From NCBI GenBank assembly GCA_002973635.1, contig CP027224.1, positions 5,258,001 through 5,322,000 of the forward strand: DNA of 64,000 nt, in the 5' to 3' direction. The translations under genes were made by a program, and so were the position numbers. Below the pieces are notes generated by a model, which was not told the DNA's origin, made no database searches, and was given only the letters and a program-made list of their open reading frames with translations. The stretch is from Lysinibacillus sp. B2A1 (GTDB lineage: Bacteria > Bacillota > Bacilli > Bacillales_A > Planococcaceae). This document shows, piece after piece, positions 1-8,945 of this stretch. Positions within the stretch are counted from its first letter, which is position 1. Each line of letters starts with the position of its first letter.

Positions 1-25
1 CAAACGCAAGTTTTGGCGCACATTT

Positions 26-66
26 AAAAGCCATCAATGTTGTTAAAACAACGTTTCGCGGCTTTT
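26..66. terminator. hairpin, probable terminator
   Basis: AAAAGCC and GGCTTTT arms enclose an inner GTTGT/ACAAC stem. The A/T flanks would give a U-run in either direction. No gene lies between here and 608, so its gene is probably outside the window on the left. Confidence 0.45.
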
Positions 67-294
67 CTTATAAACATTATTTATACAGTTTTTTATACAT
101 GAAGCGTAAACACTTGATACACCAATATTTACACGATTATGGCTTAACGTTTAAATCGTGTATATTTCCTAAGATTGTAATCAGCACTTTTCTGGCGCTA
201 ACGGGGCAGTTTAATACAACAAGCATTCTTGTTAAGATTTGAATGGAAAATCACAGGAATCAATATTCGTATAATCGACTTACTAAACATCAAA
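67..294. other. intergenic region without a supported gene
   Basis: No convincing gene is seen. A 47-codon reading frame at 99-242 on the plus strand has no ribosome binding site and no recognisable motif. ACACGAT (131-137) and ATCGTGT form a short inverted repeat inside it. I treat the stretch as non-coding or decayed. Confidence 0.3.
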
Positions 295-335
295 ACAAAA
301 AAGAGTCAATCTACAAACATTTGTAGATTAACTCT
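295..335 (-). terminator. rho-independent terminator, minus strand
   Basis: The arms AGAGTCAATCTACAAA and TTTGTAGATTAACTCT (302-335) form a 16-bp stem with one mismatch and a two-base loop. The A-run at 295-301 becomes a U-run on the minus strand. It is a second stop for transcription leaving glmS. Confidence 0.75.
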
Positions 336-384
336 GCCATTATGATTGAACAGTAACAATTTTAAAAAACAGCCATAATTTAAA

Positions 385-427
385 AGTGCCTTCCTTTATA
401 CAATAGAGGAAGGCACTAGCTTTTTAA
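385..427. terminator. bidirectional rho-independent terminator
   Basis: AGTGCCTTCCT (385-395) pairs with AGGAAGGCACT (407-417). A T-run follows on the plus strand and A-rich sequence precedes it for the minus strand. It lies about 190 bp past the end of glmS. Confidence 0.75.
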
Positions 428-495
428 GCCTAAAATCAACTAATTTTATTTTATATACCAGCCCTACATAAATTAGCTACTAACTTAAATATACT

Positions 496-575
496 AGGGT
501 ACAATTGAGTTGTACAGGGTATAATTAAGTTGTACAGGGTACAGTTGAGTTGTGTAGGGTACAATTAAGTTGTGT
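496..575. repeat. four tandem 20-bp repeats with an ACAA-N5-TTGT dyad
   Basis: Four consecutive 20-bp units start at 496, 516, 536 and 556. Each begins AGGGT and contains a version of ACAATTGAGTTGT, whose ends are inverted (ACAA and TTGT). Units differ at one to four positions. The 20-bp period is close to two DNA helix turns, so the dyads face one side of the helix. The array ends 33 bp from the glmS stop. Function is unknown; a protein-binding array or recently expanded microsatellite are both possible. Confidence 0.8.
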
Positions 576-608
576 ACACACAAACACATTATTAAAAGAC
601 AAACAACC

Positions 609-2411
609 TTACTCCACAGTCACCGATTTAGCCAAGTTACGTGGTTTATCGACATCGCAACGGCGGTGTAGTGCTGCATAGTAGCTAATTAATTGTAATG
701 GCACTACAGAAACAAGTGGTGTTAGTAATTCGTGGACATGTGGAATTACTAAGCGATCACCTTCTTCATCAACGCCAGCCATTGCGATAATGCATGGATA
801 TGCTCCACGGGCAGCTACTTCTTTCACATTACCACGAATATTTAGCGCTACAGCTTCCTGAGTAACAAGAGCGAATACGGGTGTACCTTCTTCGATTAAG
901 GCAATTGTTCCGTGCTTAAGTTCTCCACCAGCGAAACCTTCTGCCTGGATGTAAGAAATTTCTTTTAGCTTTAGGGCACCTTCGAGACTTACATAGAAAT
1001 CGATGTTACGACCTATGAAGAATGCGTTGCGTGCAATTTTTAAATAGTCTTCTGCGATATCTTCTAAAACATCTTTAGAATCGATAATTGTTTGGATACC
1101 GTTTGCGGCAATTGCAAGCTCCTGTTTTAAATCGAATTCTAAGCCTTTGCCGTTTGCCCTAGCTGTTACATAGGCTGCTAAAGCAAGAACAGCTACTTGT
1201 GCTACATACGCTTTTGTTGAGGCTACCGCAATTTCTGGACCTGCATGTAATAACAATGTATGATCTGCTTCACGTGATAGTGTGGAGCCAGGTACATTTG
1301 TAATCGTTAATGTTGGATAGCCAAGCTCTTTAATTTTCACAAGCACTTGACGGCTGTCTGCTGTTTCACCTGATTGTGTAATAAAGATAAACAATGGTTT
1401 CTCAGATAATAGAGGCATATTGTAGCCAAATTCACTAGAAATATGAACTTCTACTGGGATACCCGCCATTTTTTCGAAATATTGTTTACCGATGAGACCT
1501 GCATGATAGCTTGTGCCCGCCGCAATAATATATAAACGCTCTGCTGCTCTTAATGCTTCTAAAATCTCCGCGTCGATTGTTAATTCGCCATTTTCACCTT
1601 CGTAAGCTTGAATAATTTTACGAATAACAGTTGGCTGCTCATCCATTTCTTTTAGCATGTAGTGAGGATAAGTACCTTTTTCAATGTCGCTCATATCAAG
1701 CTCCGCAGTATATGGTGCACGTTCTACTACAGAACCATCTAATTTTGTAATTTCCACACTAGCCTTGTGTACAATAACAACCTCTTTGTCATGTAACTCC
1801 ACATATTGATCTGTAACTTGTAGCATAGCCATAGCATCCGAAGCAACAACATTGAAGCCTTCACCAACTCCGACTAAAAGTGGTGATTTATTTTTCGCTA
1901 CAAAGATTGTATCTGCCGCTTCTGCATCTAAAAGTGCAAGTGCATATGAGCCATGTAATAGAGATAAAGTTTTACGGAAAGCGTCTGCTGTGCTAAGACC
2001 TTCTTTCACAAATAACTCTACTAATTGCACAATTACCTCTGTATCTGTATCAGATTTCATTGGAATGCCTTTTAAATATGTTTTTTGTAATAAATGATAG
2101 TTTTCAATAACTCCATTGTGCACAAGTGTAAATCGTCCTGATGCACTTTGATGAGGGTGAGCATTTAAACGATTTGGCACACCATGCGTTGCCCAACGTG
2201 TATGACCAATCCCAATTTTCGCTGCAATTTCTTCGTCCACTGCCTCACGTAAGTCAGCAATACGTCCTTTTTCTTTAAAAACCGTTACGCCTGCTTCATT
2301 ACGTACTGCAATACCTGCTGAGTCATAGCCACGATATTCTAATTTCTCTAAACCTTTTAATAAGATTTCCTTTGCATCTGATTCACCAATATAACCTACA
2401 ATTCCACACAT
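609..2411 (-). CDS. glmS: glutamine--fructose-6-phosphate aminotransferase (isomerizing) GlmS
   Basis: Cytosolic enzyme that makes glucosamine-6-phosphate from fructose-6-phosphate and glutamine, the first step of UDP-GlcNAc and peptidoglycan synthesis. The start is set at 2411 because mature GlmS begins with Met-Cys (MCGIVGYIG); Cys2 is the N-terminal nucleophile, and a GGAGGA site precedes this ATG. The protein has 600 residues, the family length. The N-terminal class II glutaminase domain (about 1-220) is followed by two SIS sugar-phosphate domains; the family C-terminus KSVTVE is present. It is downstream of a glmS ribozyme, so glucosamine-6-phosphate should feed back on its mRNA. It shares a neighbourhood with glmM, the next enzyme in the pathway. 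Confidence 0.98.
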   Translation of the reverse strand: MCGIVGYIGESDAKEILLKGLEKLEYRGYDSAGIAVRNEAGVTVFKEKGRIADLREAVDEEIAAKIGIGHTRWATHGVPNRLNAHPHQSASGRFTLVHNGVIENYHLLQKTYLKGIPMKSDTDTEVIVQLVELFVKEGLSTADAFRKTLSLLHGSYALALLDAEAADTIFVAKNKSPLLVGVGEGFNVVASDAMAMLQVTDQYVELHDKEVVIVHKASVEITKLDGSVVERAPYTAELDMSDIEKGTYPHYMLKEMDEQPTVIRKIIQAYEGENGELTIDAEILEALRAAERLYIIAAGTSYHAGLIGKQYFEKMAGIPVEVHISSEFGYNMPLLSEKPLFIFITQSGETADSRQVLVKIKELGYPTLTITNVPGSTLSREADHTLLLHAGPEIAVASTKAYVAQVAVLALAAYVTARANGKGLEFDLKQELAIAANGIQTIIDSKDVLEDIAEDYLKIARNAFFIGRNIDFYVSLEGALKLKEISYIQAEGFAGGELKHGTIALIEEGTPVFALVTQEAVALNIRGNVKEVAARGAYPCIIAMAGVDEEGDRLVIPHVHELLTPLVSVVPLQLISYYAALHRRCDVDKPRNLAKSVTVE

Positions 2412-2604
2412 AAAATTTATTTCCTCCGATATCGTCAATTTAACGCAATGACAAATCAGACCTCAGCCTATCGAATTTTTGTGAATGTAAAAGTAATGCT
2501 TCTTTTTCTAAGAAAAAAAGCATACTACTACATGCATCTCACCACTACTTACTCAGCCGACTGATAAGTAGTCAATCGATACGTAAAGTTTCTCTAATTT
2601 ATTC

Positions 2605-2774
2605 TTTGCTTTAACTATACCTTCTCCATTTTCTGTACATTCAATCACTCGAATGCTTTCAAAATGAAAAATGACAATCGGGTATGTCGATTGGGAGGCA
2701 TCCGCCGAATTTTCGATAAACCTCCACCTCGTCTGCTGAAGATTTCTTCGTCCAATTTCCTCAGCTCAGGCGCT
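2605..2774 (-). ncRNA. glmS ribozyme/riboswitch in the glmS leader
   Basis: On the minus strand the leader contains the conserved ribozyme start AGCGCCTGAGCTGAGG (from 2774) and the later core block GGCGGATGCCTCC (around 2704-2692). These match the catalytic core of the glmS ribozyme. Cleavage is expected between A2774 and G2773. Family knowledge: glucosamine-6-phosphate acts as the cofactor and the cleaved mRNA is degraded. The 3' boundary near 2605 is approximate. Confidence 0.92.
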
Positions 2775-2857
2775 ATAATTGTTTTCCGATTTTACGCTCT
2801 CTTTCCTCCTTCTGCGCTAGTTAAAGGATAAGGTCGGACCTTATCTTCAACTTCTCC

Positions 2858-2886
2858 ATCATACTCAATCATATGCTATCCGTCAA
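2858..2886 (-). promoter_or_regulatory. sigma-A promoter of glmS
   Basis: On the minus strand TTGACG (2886-2881), a 17-bp spacer and TATGAT (2863-2858) make a good vegetative promoter. Transcription would start near 2851, about 75 nt before the ribozyme cleavage site. A tight 19-bp dyad (2827-2845, GATAAGGTC either side of the centre) lies just inside the transcript. Confidence 0.8.
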
Positions 2887-3197
2887 ATTATCGTTATAAA
2901 ATATACCTACATTCACCCTTTTTTATTGATAATAATGAGACAAATATTAAAGAATATCCGCGTACTCAATAATTTGCCTGTGACTTAGAGCAAACTGTTT
3001 GGTTCTAGTAATATTACGAAACTCGTGACTGTTCAGATTATGTCAATTAGCTTATTCTATGGTGGATTTTTGACTTATGCATTGGCGGTTAGTAGAGTTT
3101 CTATCAGGTGGTAGATACAAGACATATCTTAGAGAATGGATTGAAATTATAATTAGCGCGGGTGGAGTATTAGTGTCGGTATAGGACTAGTTTTTTA
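2887..3197. other. intergenic region with a possible gene remnant
   Basis: About 300 bp without a real gene. An open stretch at 2989-3114 (plus strand, 41 codons, no proper start or ribosome binding site) encodes a short hydrophobic tail ending VSRVSIRW. It could be a decayed membrane-protein fragment; this is weakly supported. Confidence 0.25.
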
Positions 3198-3249
3198 AAA
3201 GGGAAGATCAAGTTAAGGCATTATTCATATCTCCTTAATTTGATCTTCC
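3198..3249 (-). terminator. terminator after the PfpI-family gene
   Basis: GGAAGATCAAGTTAAGG (3202-3218) pairs with CCTTAATTTGATCTTCC (3233-3249). On the minus strand the stem is followed by TTTTAAAAAA. It ends transcription of the gene at 3258-3779. Confidence 0.8.
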
Positions 3250-3257
3250 ATCTCTTT

Positions 3258-3779
3258 TTATCGTCCTTTATTTTCAAGTAATTTCACAATTTCTCGGTTA
3301 AATGCTGGCAAGTCATCTGGTGTACGGCTTGTGACTAATTGCTTTTGGCACACAAATACCTCTTCATCATGGAATTTGGCACCTGCATTTTCTAAGTCTA
3401 CACGAATCGATTTATAGCCAGTGGCATCTCGGCCATTTAAATTCTTAGCCGTAATGAGTAACTGAGGTCCATGACAAATAGCAAAGGTCGGTTTCATATT
3501 TTCCATAAAGTCCTTTACAAAGGCAACCACACGATCGTCTGCGCGTAATATATCTGGAGAAAATCCACCAGGGATAAACAGTGCATCATATTCCGTGGCC
3601 TTCACCTCATCAATTCCCTTATCAATCTGTACTTTCTTACCATGCTTTCCCTGTACTTCTTTTCCTGACCTCATTTCAATCGTTACTAGTTCATGACCTG
3701 CCGCTTCTAACGCTGCTTTAGGACTTGTATATTCTATATCTTCGAACATATCAGTAATGACAGTAGCAATTTTAGCCAT
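3258..3779 (-). CDS. PfpI/DJ-1 family protein (YraA/YfkM-like stress protein)
   Basis: A 173-residue single-domain protein of the class I glutamine-amidotransferase-like DJ-1/PfpI superfamily. The start MAKIATVITDMFEDIEYT at 3779 is preferred because AAGGAGT lies upstream; a longer frame to 3872 has no support. The nucleophile elbow is AICHGPQLL, with the expected Cys, preceded by FIPGGF. Members are general stress proteins, reported as cysteine-type deglycases or peptidases that deal with glyoxal-damaged protein; the substrate here cannot be read from sequence. It stands alone between two terminated units. Confidence 0.88.
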   Translation of the reverse strand: MAKIATVITDMFEDIEYTSPKAALEAAGHELVTIEMRSGKEVQGKHGKKVQIDKGIDEVKATEYDALFIPGGFSPDILRADDRVVAFVKDFMENMKPTFAICHGPQLLITAKNLNGRDATGYKSIRVDLENAGAKFHDEEVFVCQKQLVTSRTPDDLPAFNREIVKLLENKGR

Positions 3780-3919
3780 ATTAATCAAACACTCCTTGTT
3801 ATTGTGACTATGTACTACTATTCCCAATCCCATTCCTTTCAAACATTCTATATCATTACGCCTATTCATCATAGAAAAAACTCGATCTCCTATTAAAGGA
3901 AATCGAGTTTGACTATTTC

Positions 3920-5272
3920 TTATTCACTTAGACCCATTTCAGCGCGGACGACATCAGCAATGCGCTCTACATAACGTGTACAGTCTATCTCTGTTGCAGC
4001 TTCCACCATTACCCGTACAAGTGGCTCTGTACCAGAAGGACGGACTAACACACGGCCGTTGCCTGCCATATCCGCTTCAACCTCAGCAATAGCTGCTGCA
4101 ACCTTAGAATTCTCTGTAACAGCATGCTTATCAGTTACACGTACATTTACTAAACGCTGTGGGTAAATCTTCATTTCGGATGCTAACTCAGAAAGTTTTT
4201 TCCCAGTTGCTTTCATAATATTTACTAGCTGAATACCTGTTAGTAAGCCGTCACCCGTTGTATTATAGTCAAGGAAAACAATATGACCTGATTGCTCGCC
4301 GCCTAAGTTATATTCATGGGCGCGCATTTCTTCTACAACATATCGATCACCAACTGCTGTTTGAACACTTTTCATACCATTGCTTTCTACAGCTTTGTAG
4401 AAGCCCATATTACTCATTACTGTTGATACGATTGTTTGTTTTTTCAAGCGTCCCACTGCATTTAAATGCTTACCAATGATAAACATAATTTGGTCACCAT
4501 CAACAATTTTTCCGTTTTCATCTACAGCAATTAAACGATCACCATCACCATCGAATGCTAGACCAACATCTGCATCTTTTTCAGTGACAAATTTAGCTAG
4601 TCCTTCTGGATGTGTAGATCCTACACCATCATTAATATTTAGACCTGTTGGTGAAGCACCCATTGTTGAAATATCCGCTTCCAAATCCGCAAATAAATGT
4701 GTAGCTAAGGAAGATGTAGCACCATGTGCACAGTCTAGTGCTACATGGATGCCATCAAACTCTTCATCTACTGTTTGTTTTAAGTATTGAATATATTTTT
4801 GTCCACCCTCAAAGTAGTCACTTACAGAGCCTAAATCTGCCCCTATTGGACGTGGCAATGTATCTTCTAGTGCATCAAGTAATGCTTCGATTTCATTTTC
4901 TTGTGCATCTGTCAGCTTAAAACCATCCGGACCGAAAAATTTAATGCCATTATCTGCAACTGGGTTATGTGAAGCTGAAATCATGACGCCTGCGTTTGCA
5001 CTCAGAATTCTAGTTAGGTAAGCCACACCTGGAGTTGAAATAACTCCAAGACGCATCACCTCTACACCGATTGATAAAAGGCCAGCCACAAGTGCTCCTT
5101 CTAGCATTTCACCTGAGATACGTGTGTCACGACCAATTAAAACCTTGGGACGATCTGTTGCATCCTTTGTTAAAATATAGCCCCCTACTCGGCCAAGTTT
5201 AAATGCAAATTCAGGTGTTAACTCACTATTCGCGACACCACGGACGCCATCTGTTCCAAAATATTTACCCAT
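3920..5272 (-). CDS. glmM: phosphoglucosamine mutase GlmM
   Basis: Converts glucosamine-6-phosphate to glucosamine-1-phosphate, the step after GlmS in UDP-GlcNAc synthesis. It has 450 residues, the normal length. The start [12 protein letters not shown] at 5272 follows an AAGGAGAG site. The phosphoserine loop ISASHNP (about residue 100), the Mg-binding DGDGDR and the C-terminal [11 protein letters not shown] phosphate-binding loop are all present. It lies downstream of cdaA-cdaR, the conserved Firmicute arrangement in which GlmM binds and restrains the CdaA cyclase. A gap of about 300 bp with a nested inverted repeat separates it from cdaR. Confidence 0.97.
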   Translation of the reverse strand: MGKYFGTDGVRGVANSELTPEFAFKLGRVGGYILTKDATDRPKVLIGRDTRISGEMLEGALVAGLLSIGVEVMRLGVISTPGVAYLTRILSANAGVMISASHNPVADNGIKFFGPDGFKLTDAQENEIEALLDALEDTLPRPIGADLGSVSDYFEGGQKYIQYLKQTVDEEFDGIHVALDCAHGATSSLATHLFADLEADISTMGASPTGLNINDGVGSTHPEGLAKFVTEKDADVGLAFDGDGDRLIAVDENGKIVDGDQIMFIIGKHLNAVGRLKKQTIVSTVMSNMGFYKAVESNGMKSVQTAVGDRYVVEEMRAHEYNLGGEQSGHIVFLDYNTTGDGLLTGIQLVNIMKATGKKLSELASEMKIYPQRLVNVRVTDKHAVTENSKVAAAIAEVEADMAGNGRVLVRPSGTEPLVRVMVEAATEIDCTRYVERIADVVRAEMGLSE

Positions 5273-5450
5273 TTTGATTATTCTCTCCTTCAATGCATGC
5301 CAGTGATCAGCTCATCTATGCTGACAAAAAGATCACCCATCTGCTTACTTTTGGAAAAGTCAATTTTTGTTCATTCACTGGTAACTATTAATTACATTTC
5401 TATGCATAGTATCCGAAATAGGCAAATCACTCAATTTCAAATAATAAACA

Positions 5451-5521
5451 TAGAGTATTTCGATTTAGCTTGAGTATCTATTAACGTTCGTGCTTTTTCA
5501 TACTCGAGAAAGAATACTCTA
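5451..5521 (-). promoter_or_regulatory. nested inverted repeat in the cdaR-glmM gap
   Basis: TAGAGTATT (5451-5459) pairs with AATACTCTA (5513-5521), and inside it GAGTAT (5472-5477) pairs with ATACTC (5500-5505). There is no clear U-run, so it is not an ordinary terminator. It could be a leader structure or processing site before glmM. Function unknown. Confidence 0.4.
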
Positions 5522-5575
5522 CTGATATAGAATGAATCTCTACTGAATCAAAATAAAATTATAGTCAGTTATTGT

Positions 5576-6631
5576 TTAAGAATCAATATCTTCTGTTTTC
5601 TCAGTAGGAGTATTTTCATCAGAAGGAGTGGTATTTGATTCCTCTGTAGGAGGCGGAGGAGTAGACGTTGTCGGTGTTGTTTTCTCCTGCTCAACCTTTG
5701 TAATATCTGCCTTTATTTTAATTTTTGAGTCAGATATTTTTGTCACGCCCTCTGGTAATTTTACATCATATTCATACGTCTTAGATTCTGTAATTTTTGA
5801 CAAATCCACTTCCACTGGAATTTCTGTTAAACCGTCTATAATGGATTTTCTACCATACACCTTCACCATTTTTGGATTAAGAGCTAGTTCATTAATGGTC
5901 ACTTCATCTGGCGTTTGTCCAATCTCCTTCATAACAACAGGTAGTTCCTTACTATACTCCGCTATATCAACTTTTACTTTTACAGTCTCTGGTTCTATCG
6001 TCACGTCTAATTTATTTAAATCACGATCTAATACTTTAACAGCTGCTACCTGGGAAAATGGTTCCTTTAACCCTTGCTCGCCTGTTACAGTAGCTTTGAC
6101 ATAACTGATGTTTTCAATTGCACTTTTAGCACCGGTTACATATACTGTTGCTGGCTTTGCAGTCATCCCTTTTAATATATAGCCTTCTTCAATTAAACGA
6201 TTGTTCATCTCAGGGTCAACTCTAAATTCCTGCGTGACCTTTTCTTCAATATTTACATTTACCATTGCTGGGTCTAAAGTAACTTGTAATTTATTGGAAA
6301 TATTTTCATACTGTAGCCTAACATTATGCTTTCCTATTAGCAAATTACTTAAATCCACAAATACTGAGAAATCTTTTGCTGCCTTTGCCTGTAAAACAAG
6401 TTGCATTGGACCTTTTATTGTCACATCCACAGTTTTCGGCAGTCCTGTTACAATAAGATTCTCATTGTCATAAAAAACGTCAACAGGCACATCGCGAATG
6501 ACATCTGTTTGCTCATTGGAGGTTGTTTTATTTGAAGAGGTTAGCTCCGTACGAACAGAAAAAAATAGCAAACAGGCAAGAAATAGTGCGATGATTCGTA
6601 ACACCCATGGGCTATCCATCATTTTATCCAT
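5576..6631 (-). CDS. cdaR: CdaA regulatory protein CdaR (YbbR domains)
   Basis: Membrane-anchored regulator of the diadenylate cyclase CdaA. The protein has 351 residues: one N-terminal membrane segment (about 9-25, IIALFLACLLFFSV), then a series of YbbR-type beta-rich repeats outside the membrane, and a Pro/Thr/Glu-rich C-terminal tail. The start at 6631 is preceded by GGAGGGGG, and the gene overlaps the end of cdaA by 8 bp, so the two are translationally coupled. Partner and role are inferred from the conserved cdaA-cdaR-glmM order. Confidence 0.95.
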   Translation of the reverse strand: MDKMMDSPWVLRIIALFLACLLFFSVRTELTSSNKTTSNEQTDVIRDVPVDVFYDNENLIVTGLPKTVDVTIKGPMQLVLQAKAAKDFSVFVDLSNLLIGKHNVRLQYENISNKLQVTLDPAMVNVNIEEKVTQEFRVDPEMNNRLIEEGYILKGMTAKPATVYVTGAKSAIENISYVKATVTGEQGLKEPFSQVAAVKVLDRDLNKLDVTIEPETVKVKVDIAEYSKELPVVMKEIGQTPDEVTINELALNPKMVKVYGRKSIIDGLTEIPVEVDLSKITESKTYEYDVKLPEGVTKISDSKIKIKADITKVEQEKTTPTTSTPPPPTEESNTTPSDENTPTEKTEDIDS

Positions 6632-7460
6632 TCTTTTTCCCCCTCCAAGTCAACTTAGAGGCTGCATTTGATTCTTGTGCTGTTCCAAACCACATGTTAC
6701 GTAACAGTGTTTCGAATTCCTCTAGAGAAAGATTTCGGTGTAGGTTGCCATTCAGTGTAATACTAATAGCACCAGTTTCTTCTGATACAACAATCGTTAT
6801 CGCATCTGTCACTTCACTTAAGCCAAGTGCAGCACGGTGGCGTGTCCCAAGTTCCTTTGAAATAAACGGACTTTCAGAGAGTGGTAAGTAACAAGCTGCT
6901 GCAGTTACTTTATCCTTCTGCATAATAACGGCTCCATCATGAAGTGGTGTATTAGGTATGAAAATGTTAATAAGTAATTCAGAAGAGATTTCAGCATTAA
7001 GACCTATGCCTGTCTCAATATATTCATTTAAACCCGTTTCCTTTTCAATAGAAATTAACGCCCCTATACGACGTTTAGCCATATAACTAACAGATTTCTT
7101 CATGGCCTCGATAAGCCGTGTTTGCTCTTCCTCAACCTGGCTAGTAGAGCGTTGGAATAACTTTCCTCGACCAATTTGTTCAAGACCTCGTCTGATTTCA
7201 GGTTGGAAAATAATAATGATCGCTAAGAAACCAAACTCGATGACTTGATTGAGCATCCAGCCTAACGTTTCTAACCCTAAAAAGTCCGTAATGATGCGTG
7301 CAATAATTATTACGAAAATCCCTTTTAATAATTGGACAGCCTTCGTACCTTTAATGAGGGTTAAAATTTTATAAACAACGTACCAAACAAGCAGTACATC
7401 TAAGAAGTTAATAACAATATTCACAGGTGTTAAATCAGCAAAATGTTCGATAATTTGCAC
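6624..7460 (-). CDS. cdaA: diadenylate cyclase CdaA (c-di-AMP synthase)
   Basis: Makes the second messenger c-di-AMP from two ATP at the membrane. With the GTG start at 7460, supported by GGGGGAT seven bases upstream, the product has 278 residues, close to the usual 273; a longer frame to 7538 would add an unconserved tail. Three N-terminal membrane helices (about 10-90) precede the DAC domain, whose catalytic motifs LHDGAVI and GTRHRAALG are intact. The C-terminus WRGKKNG matches the family. It is followed by cdaR and glmM, which modulate its activity. Confidence 0.95.
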   Translation of the reverse strand: MQIIEHFADLTPVNIVINFLDVLLVWYVVYKILTLIKGTKAVQLLKGIFVIIIARIITDFLGLETLGWMLNQVIEFGFLAIIIIFQPEIRRGLEQIGRGKLFQRSTSQVEEEQTRLIEAMKKSVSYMAKRRIGALISIEKETGLNEYIETGIGLNAEISSELLINIFIPNTPLHDGAVIMQKDKVTAAACYLPLSESPFISKELGTRHRAALGLSEVTDAITIVVSEETGAISITLNGNLHRNLSLEEFETLLRNMWFGTAQESNAASKLTWRGKKNG

Positions 7461-7501
7461 GTGGCATCCCCCACTTTTCATTGCGAATCCATACACATTT
7501 A

Positions 7502-7510
7502 AGTATAGCA
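7502..7510 (-). promoter_or_regulatory. extended -10 promoter of cdaA
   Basis: TGC followed by TATACT (7510-7502 on the minus strand) forms an extended -10 element about 45 bp before the cdaA GTG. A clear -35 is not seen. It lies just after the rsiW terminator, so cdaA-cdaR-glmM can be expressed independently of sigW-rsiW. Confidence 0.5.
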
Positions 7511-7541
7511 CATTCTTATCAAATGTAACTTTTTTCAAATG

Positions 7542-7565
7542 AAAAGTCTACTCATAAGAGTAGAC
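7542..7565 (-). terminator. terminator between rsiW and cdaA
   Basis: GTCTACTC (7546-7553), loop ATAA, GAGTAGAC (7558-7565), with TTTT following on the minus strand. It should end the sigW-rsiW transcript before cdaA. Confidence 0.75.
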
Positions 7566-7609
7566 CTTTCAGCCTCTCACGTGCACTATCTTTTAGGACG
7601 TATAGAGTG

Positions 7610-8236
7610 TTATTTAGTTTCTTCTTTCTCCTCGAATGTCAAAGCGGTTTTTACTGAATTTTTGATTGTATACCATAACCATTCGAATGCTTCGTCAATT
7701 TCCTCAATTTTACCTGACACAACTGCCGAAGAAGCCATATACTGCCCGTTAATAACAGTGACATTGCCATCAACTTCACCCTCAACAATTAAATCACCAT
7801 TTTTAACAACAATATCGCCTTTCACCACTTCTCCCTCAGGTACTATGACTGTCTGACCATCAACAACTAAGTTTGGCTGTTTTGTTACTGAGAAATGTTG
7901 ATCATCCATGAAATTACCAATTAAAGTTGCACTCATGAATAAGCAAAACACTGCTGCTGCCACAAATAATGGATGCCGGCGAATCCATTTTTGCATGCCT
8001 ACACGACTTTTGGGTTTCGGCAAACGAGCCATCACAGATTCTTCAAAATGCGGAGGTGCTGTAATATGGGAAGCACTCTTCACAAAGGCGATTGTTTCAC
8101 TCAATTCTTGCATCAATTGTTTACAATCACTACATGAATGCAAATGTTGTTTTAACTCTTGCTCATGCTCACGACTAATGTCACCGTCTAAATAATCATG
8201 CATATAGTCTATAATATGCTCTGGACAAGTATTCAT
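7610..8236 (-). CDS. rsiW: anti-sigma-W factor RsiW
   Basis: Membrane-spanning inhibitor of SigW. It has 208 residues. The N-terminal cytoplasmic zinc-binding anti-sigma domain shows the HxxxCxxC signature (HLHSCSDC, near residue 30). One membrane helix follows (about 88-106), then an extracytoplasmic region. Family knowledge: regulated proteolysis of this protein by site-1 and site-2 proteases frees SigW under envelope stress. It starts 13 bp after sigW in the same transcript. Confidence 0.94.
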   Translation of the reverse strand: MNTCPEHIIDYMHDYLDGDISREHEQELKQHLHSCSDCKQLMQELSETIAFVKSASHITAPPHFEESVMARLPKPKSRVGMQKWIRRHPLFVAAAVFCLFMSATLIGNFMDDQHFSVTKQPNLVVDGQTVIVPEGEVVKGDIVVKNGDLIVEGEVDGNVTVINGQYMASSAVVSGKIEEIDEAFEWLWYTIKNSVKTALTFEEKEETK

Positions 8237-8249
8237 GACGCTCCCCCTC

Positions 8250-8813
8250 CTACAGATTGTTTAATTGCTTACGTAATGCTTCACGTCCGCGGTGAATTCT
8301 CGTTTTCACCGTTCCAAGAGGCATATCTAAAATCTCGCTAATTTCTTGCAACGATAACTCTTCAATATATTTCAATACTATAACTGAACGATATTTATCT
8401 GGCAAACGTCCAATTTCATATTGAATGCGATCCTGTAGCTCCATTTGCTCTATTTGTTCCTCTGGTAGCTGGTCATCTGCTGCGATTTGTGAATACATAT
8501 CAAGCCCTTCTGTACCAGCTACTTCAGCATCTAAATAATAATCTGGCTTTTTTTTCCGAATACGATCTATGCAGAGGTTAGTCGCTATGCGATAAAGCCA
8601 CGTCGAAAATTTCCGTTTCTGATCAAAAGTATGCAAATTCATGTAGGCACGAACAAATGCTTCTTGAGCAATATCCTCAGATTCTTGTTTATTTCCTAAC
8701 ATCCTATAGCATACTTGGTACAGTTTGTGCTGATAGAGACTCACAATATCGGCAAATGCGTTTTGATCGCCTTTAAGCACTTGTTTTATTCTCTTATTTA
8801 CTAACGCATCCAT
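8250..8813 (-). CDS. sigW: ECF RNA polymerase sigma factor SigW
   Basis: Extracytoplasmic-function sigma factor for cell-envelope stress and antimicrobial-peptide defence. It has 187 residues. Region 2 (EDIAQEAFVRAY, about 46-57; FSTWLYRIATNLCIDRIRKK) and region 4 (LSLQEISEILDMPLGTVKTR) are highly conserved, and the signature stretch YYLDAEVAGTEGL is the same as in Bacillus SigW. It is co-transcribed with rsiW and preceded by a SigW-type promoter, so it is probably autoregulated. Confidence 0.95.
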   Translation of the reverse strand: MDALVNKRIKQVLKGDQNAFADIVSLYQHKLYQVCYRMLGNKQESEDIAQEAFVRAYMNLHTFDQKRKFSTWLYRIATNLCIDRIRKKKPDYYLDAEVAGTEGLDMYSQIAADDQLPEEQIEQMELQDRIQYEIGRLPDKYRSVIVLKYIEELSLQEISEILDMPLGTVKTRIHRGREALRKQLNNL

Positions 8814-8851
8814 TGTATTGACTTCTCCACCTTTACAACTGTCTTATACTA

Positions 8852-8878
8852 TACGAGGTTCTGATAAGAAAAGTTTCA
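8852..8878 (-). promoter_or_regulatory. autoregulatory SigW (ECF) promoter
   Basis: TGAAAC (8878-8873) and CGTA (8855-8852) on the minus strand match the SigW consensus, with a 17-bp gap where 16 is usual. The promoter is about 45 bp upstream of sigW. Confidence 0.7.
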
Positions 8879-8945
8879 ATTTATTTTTAATTATAGCAAA
8901 AGATTTTGTTCATTGCGGTGAAAGGCAATTATTTGTTAATTTTCT

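Noticed and set aside
2485..2525. AT-rich hairpin between the glmS ribozyme and the glmS start
   Set aside because: The stem is almost only A-U pairs and the tail is not a clean U-run; too weak to call a terminator or attenuator.
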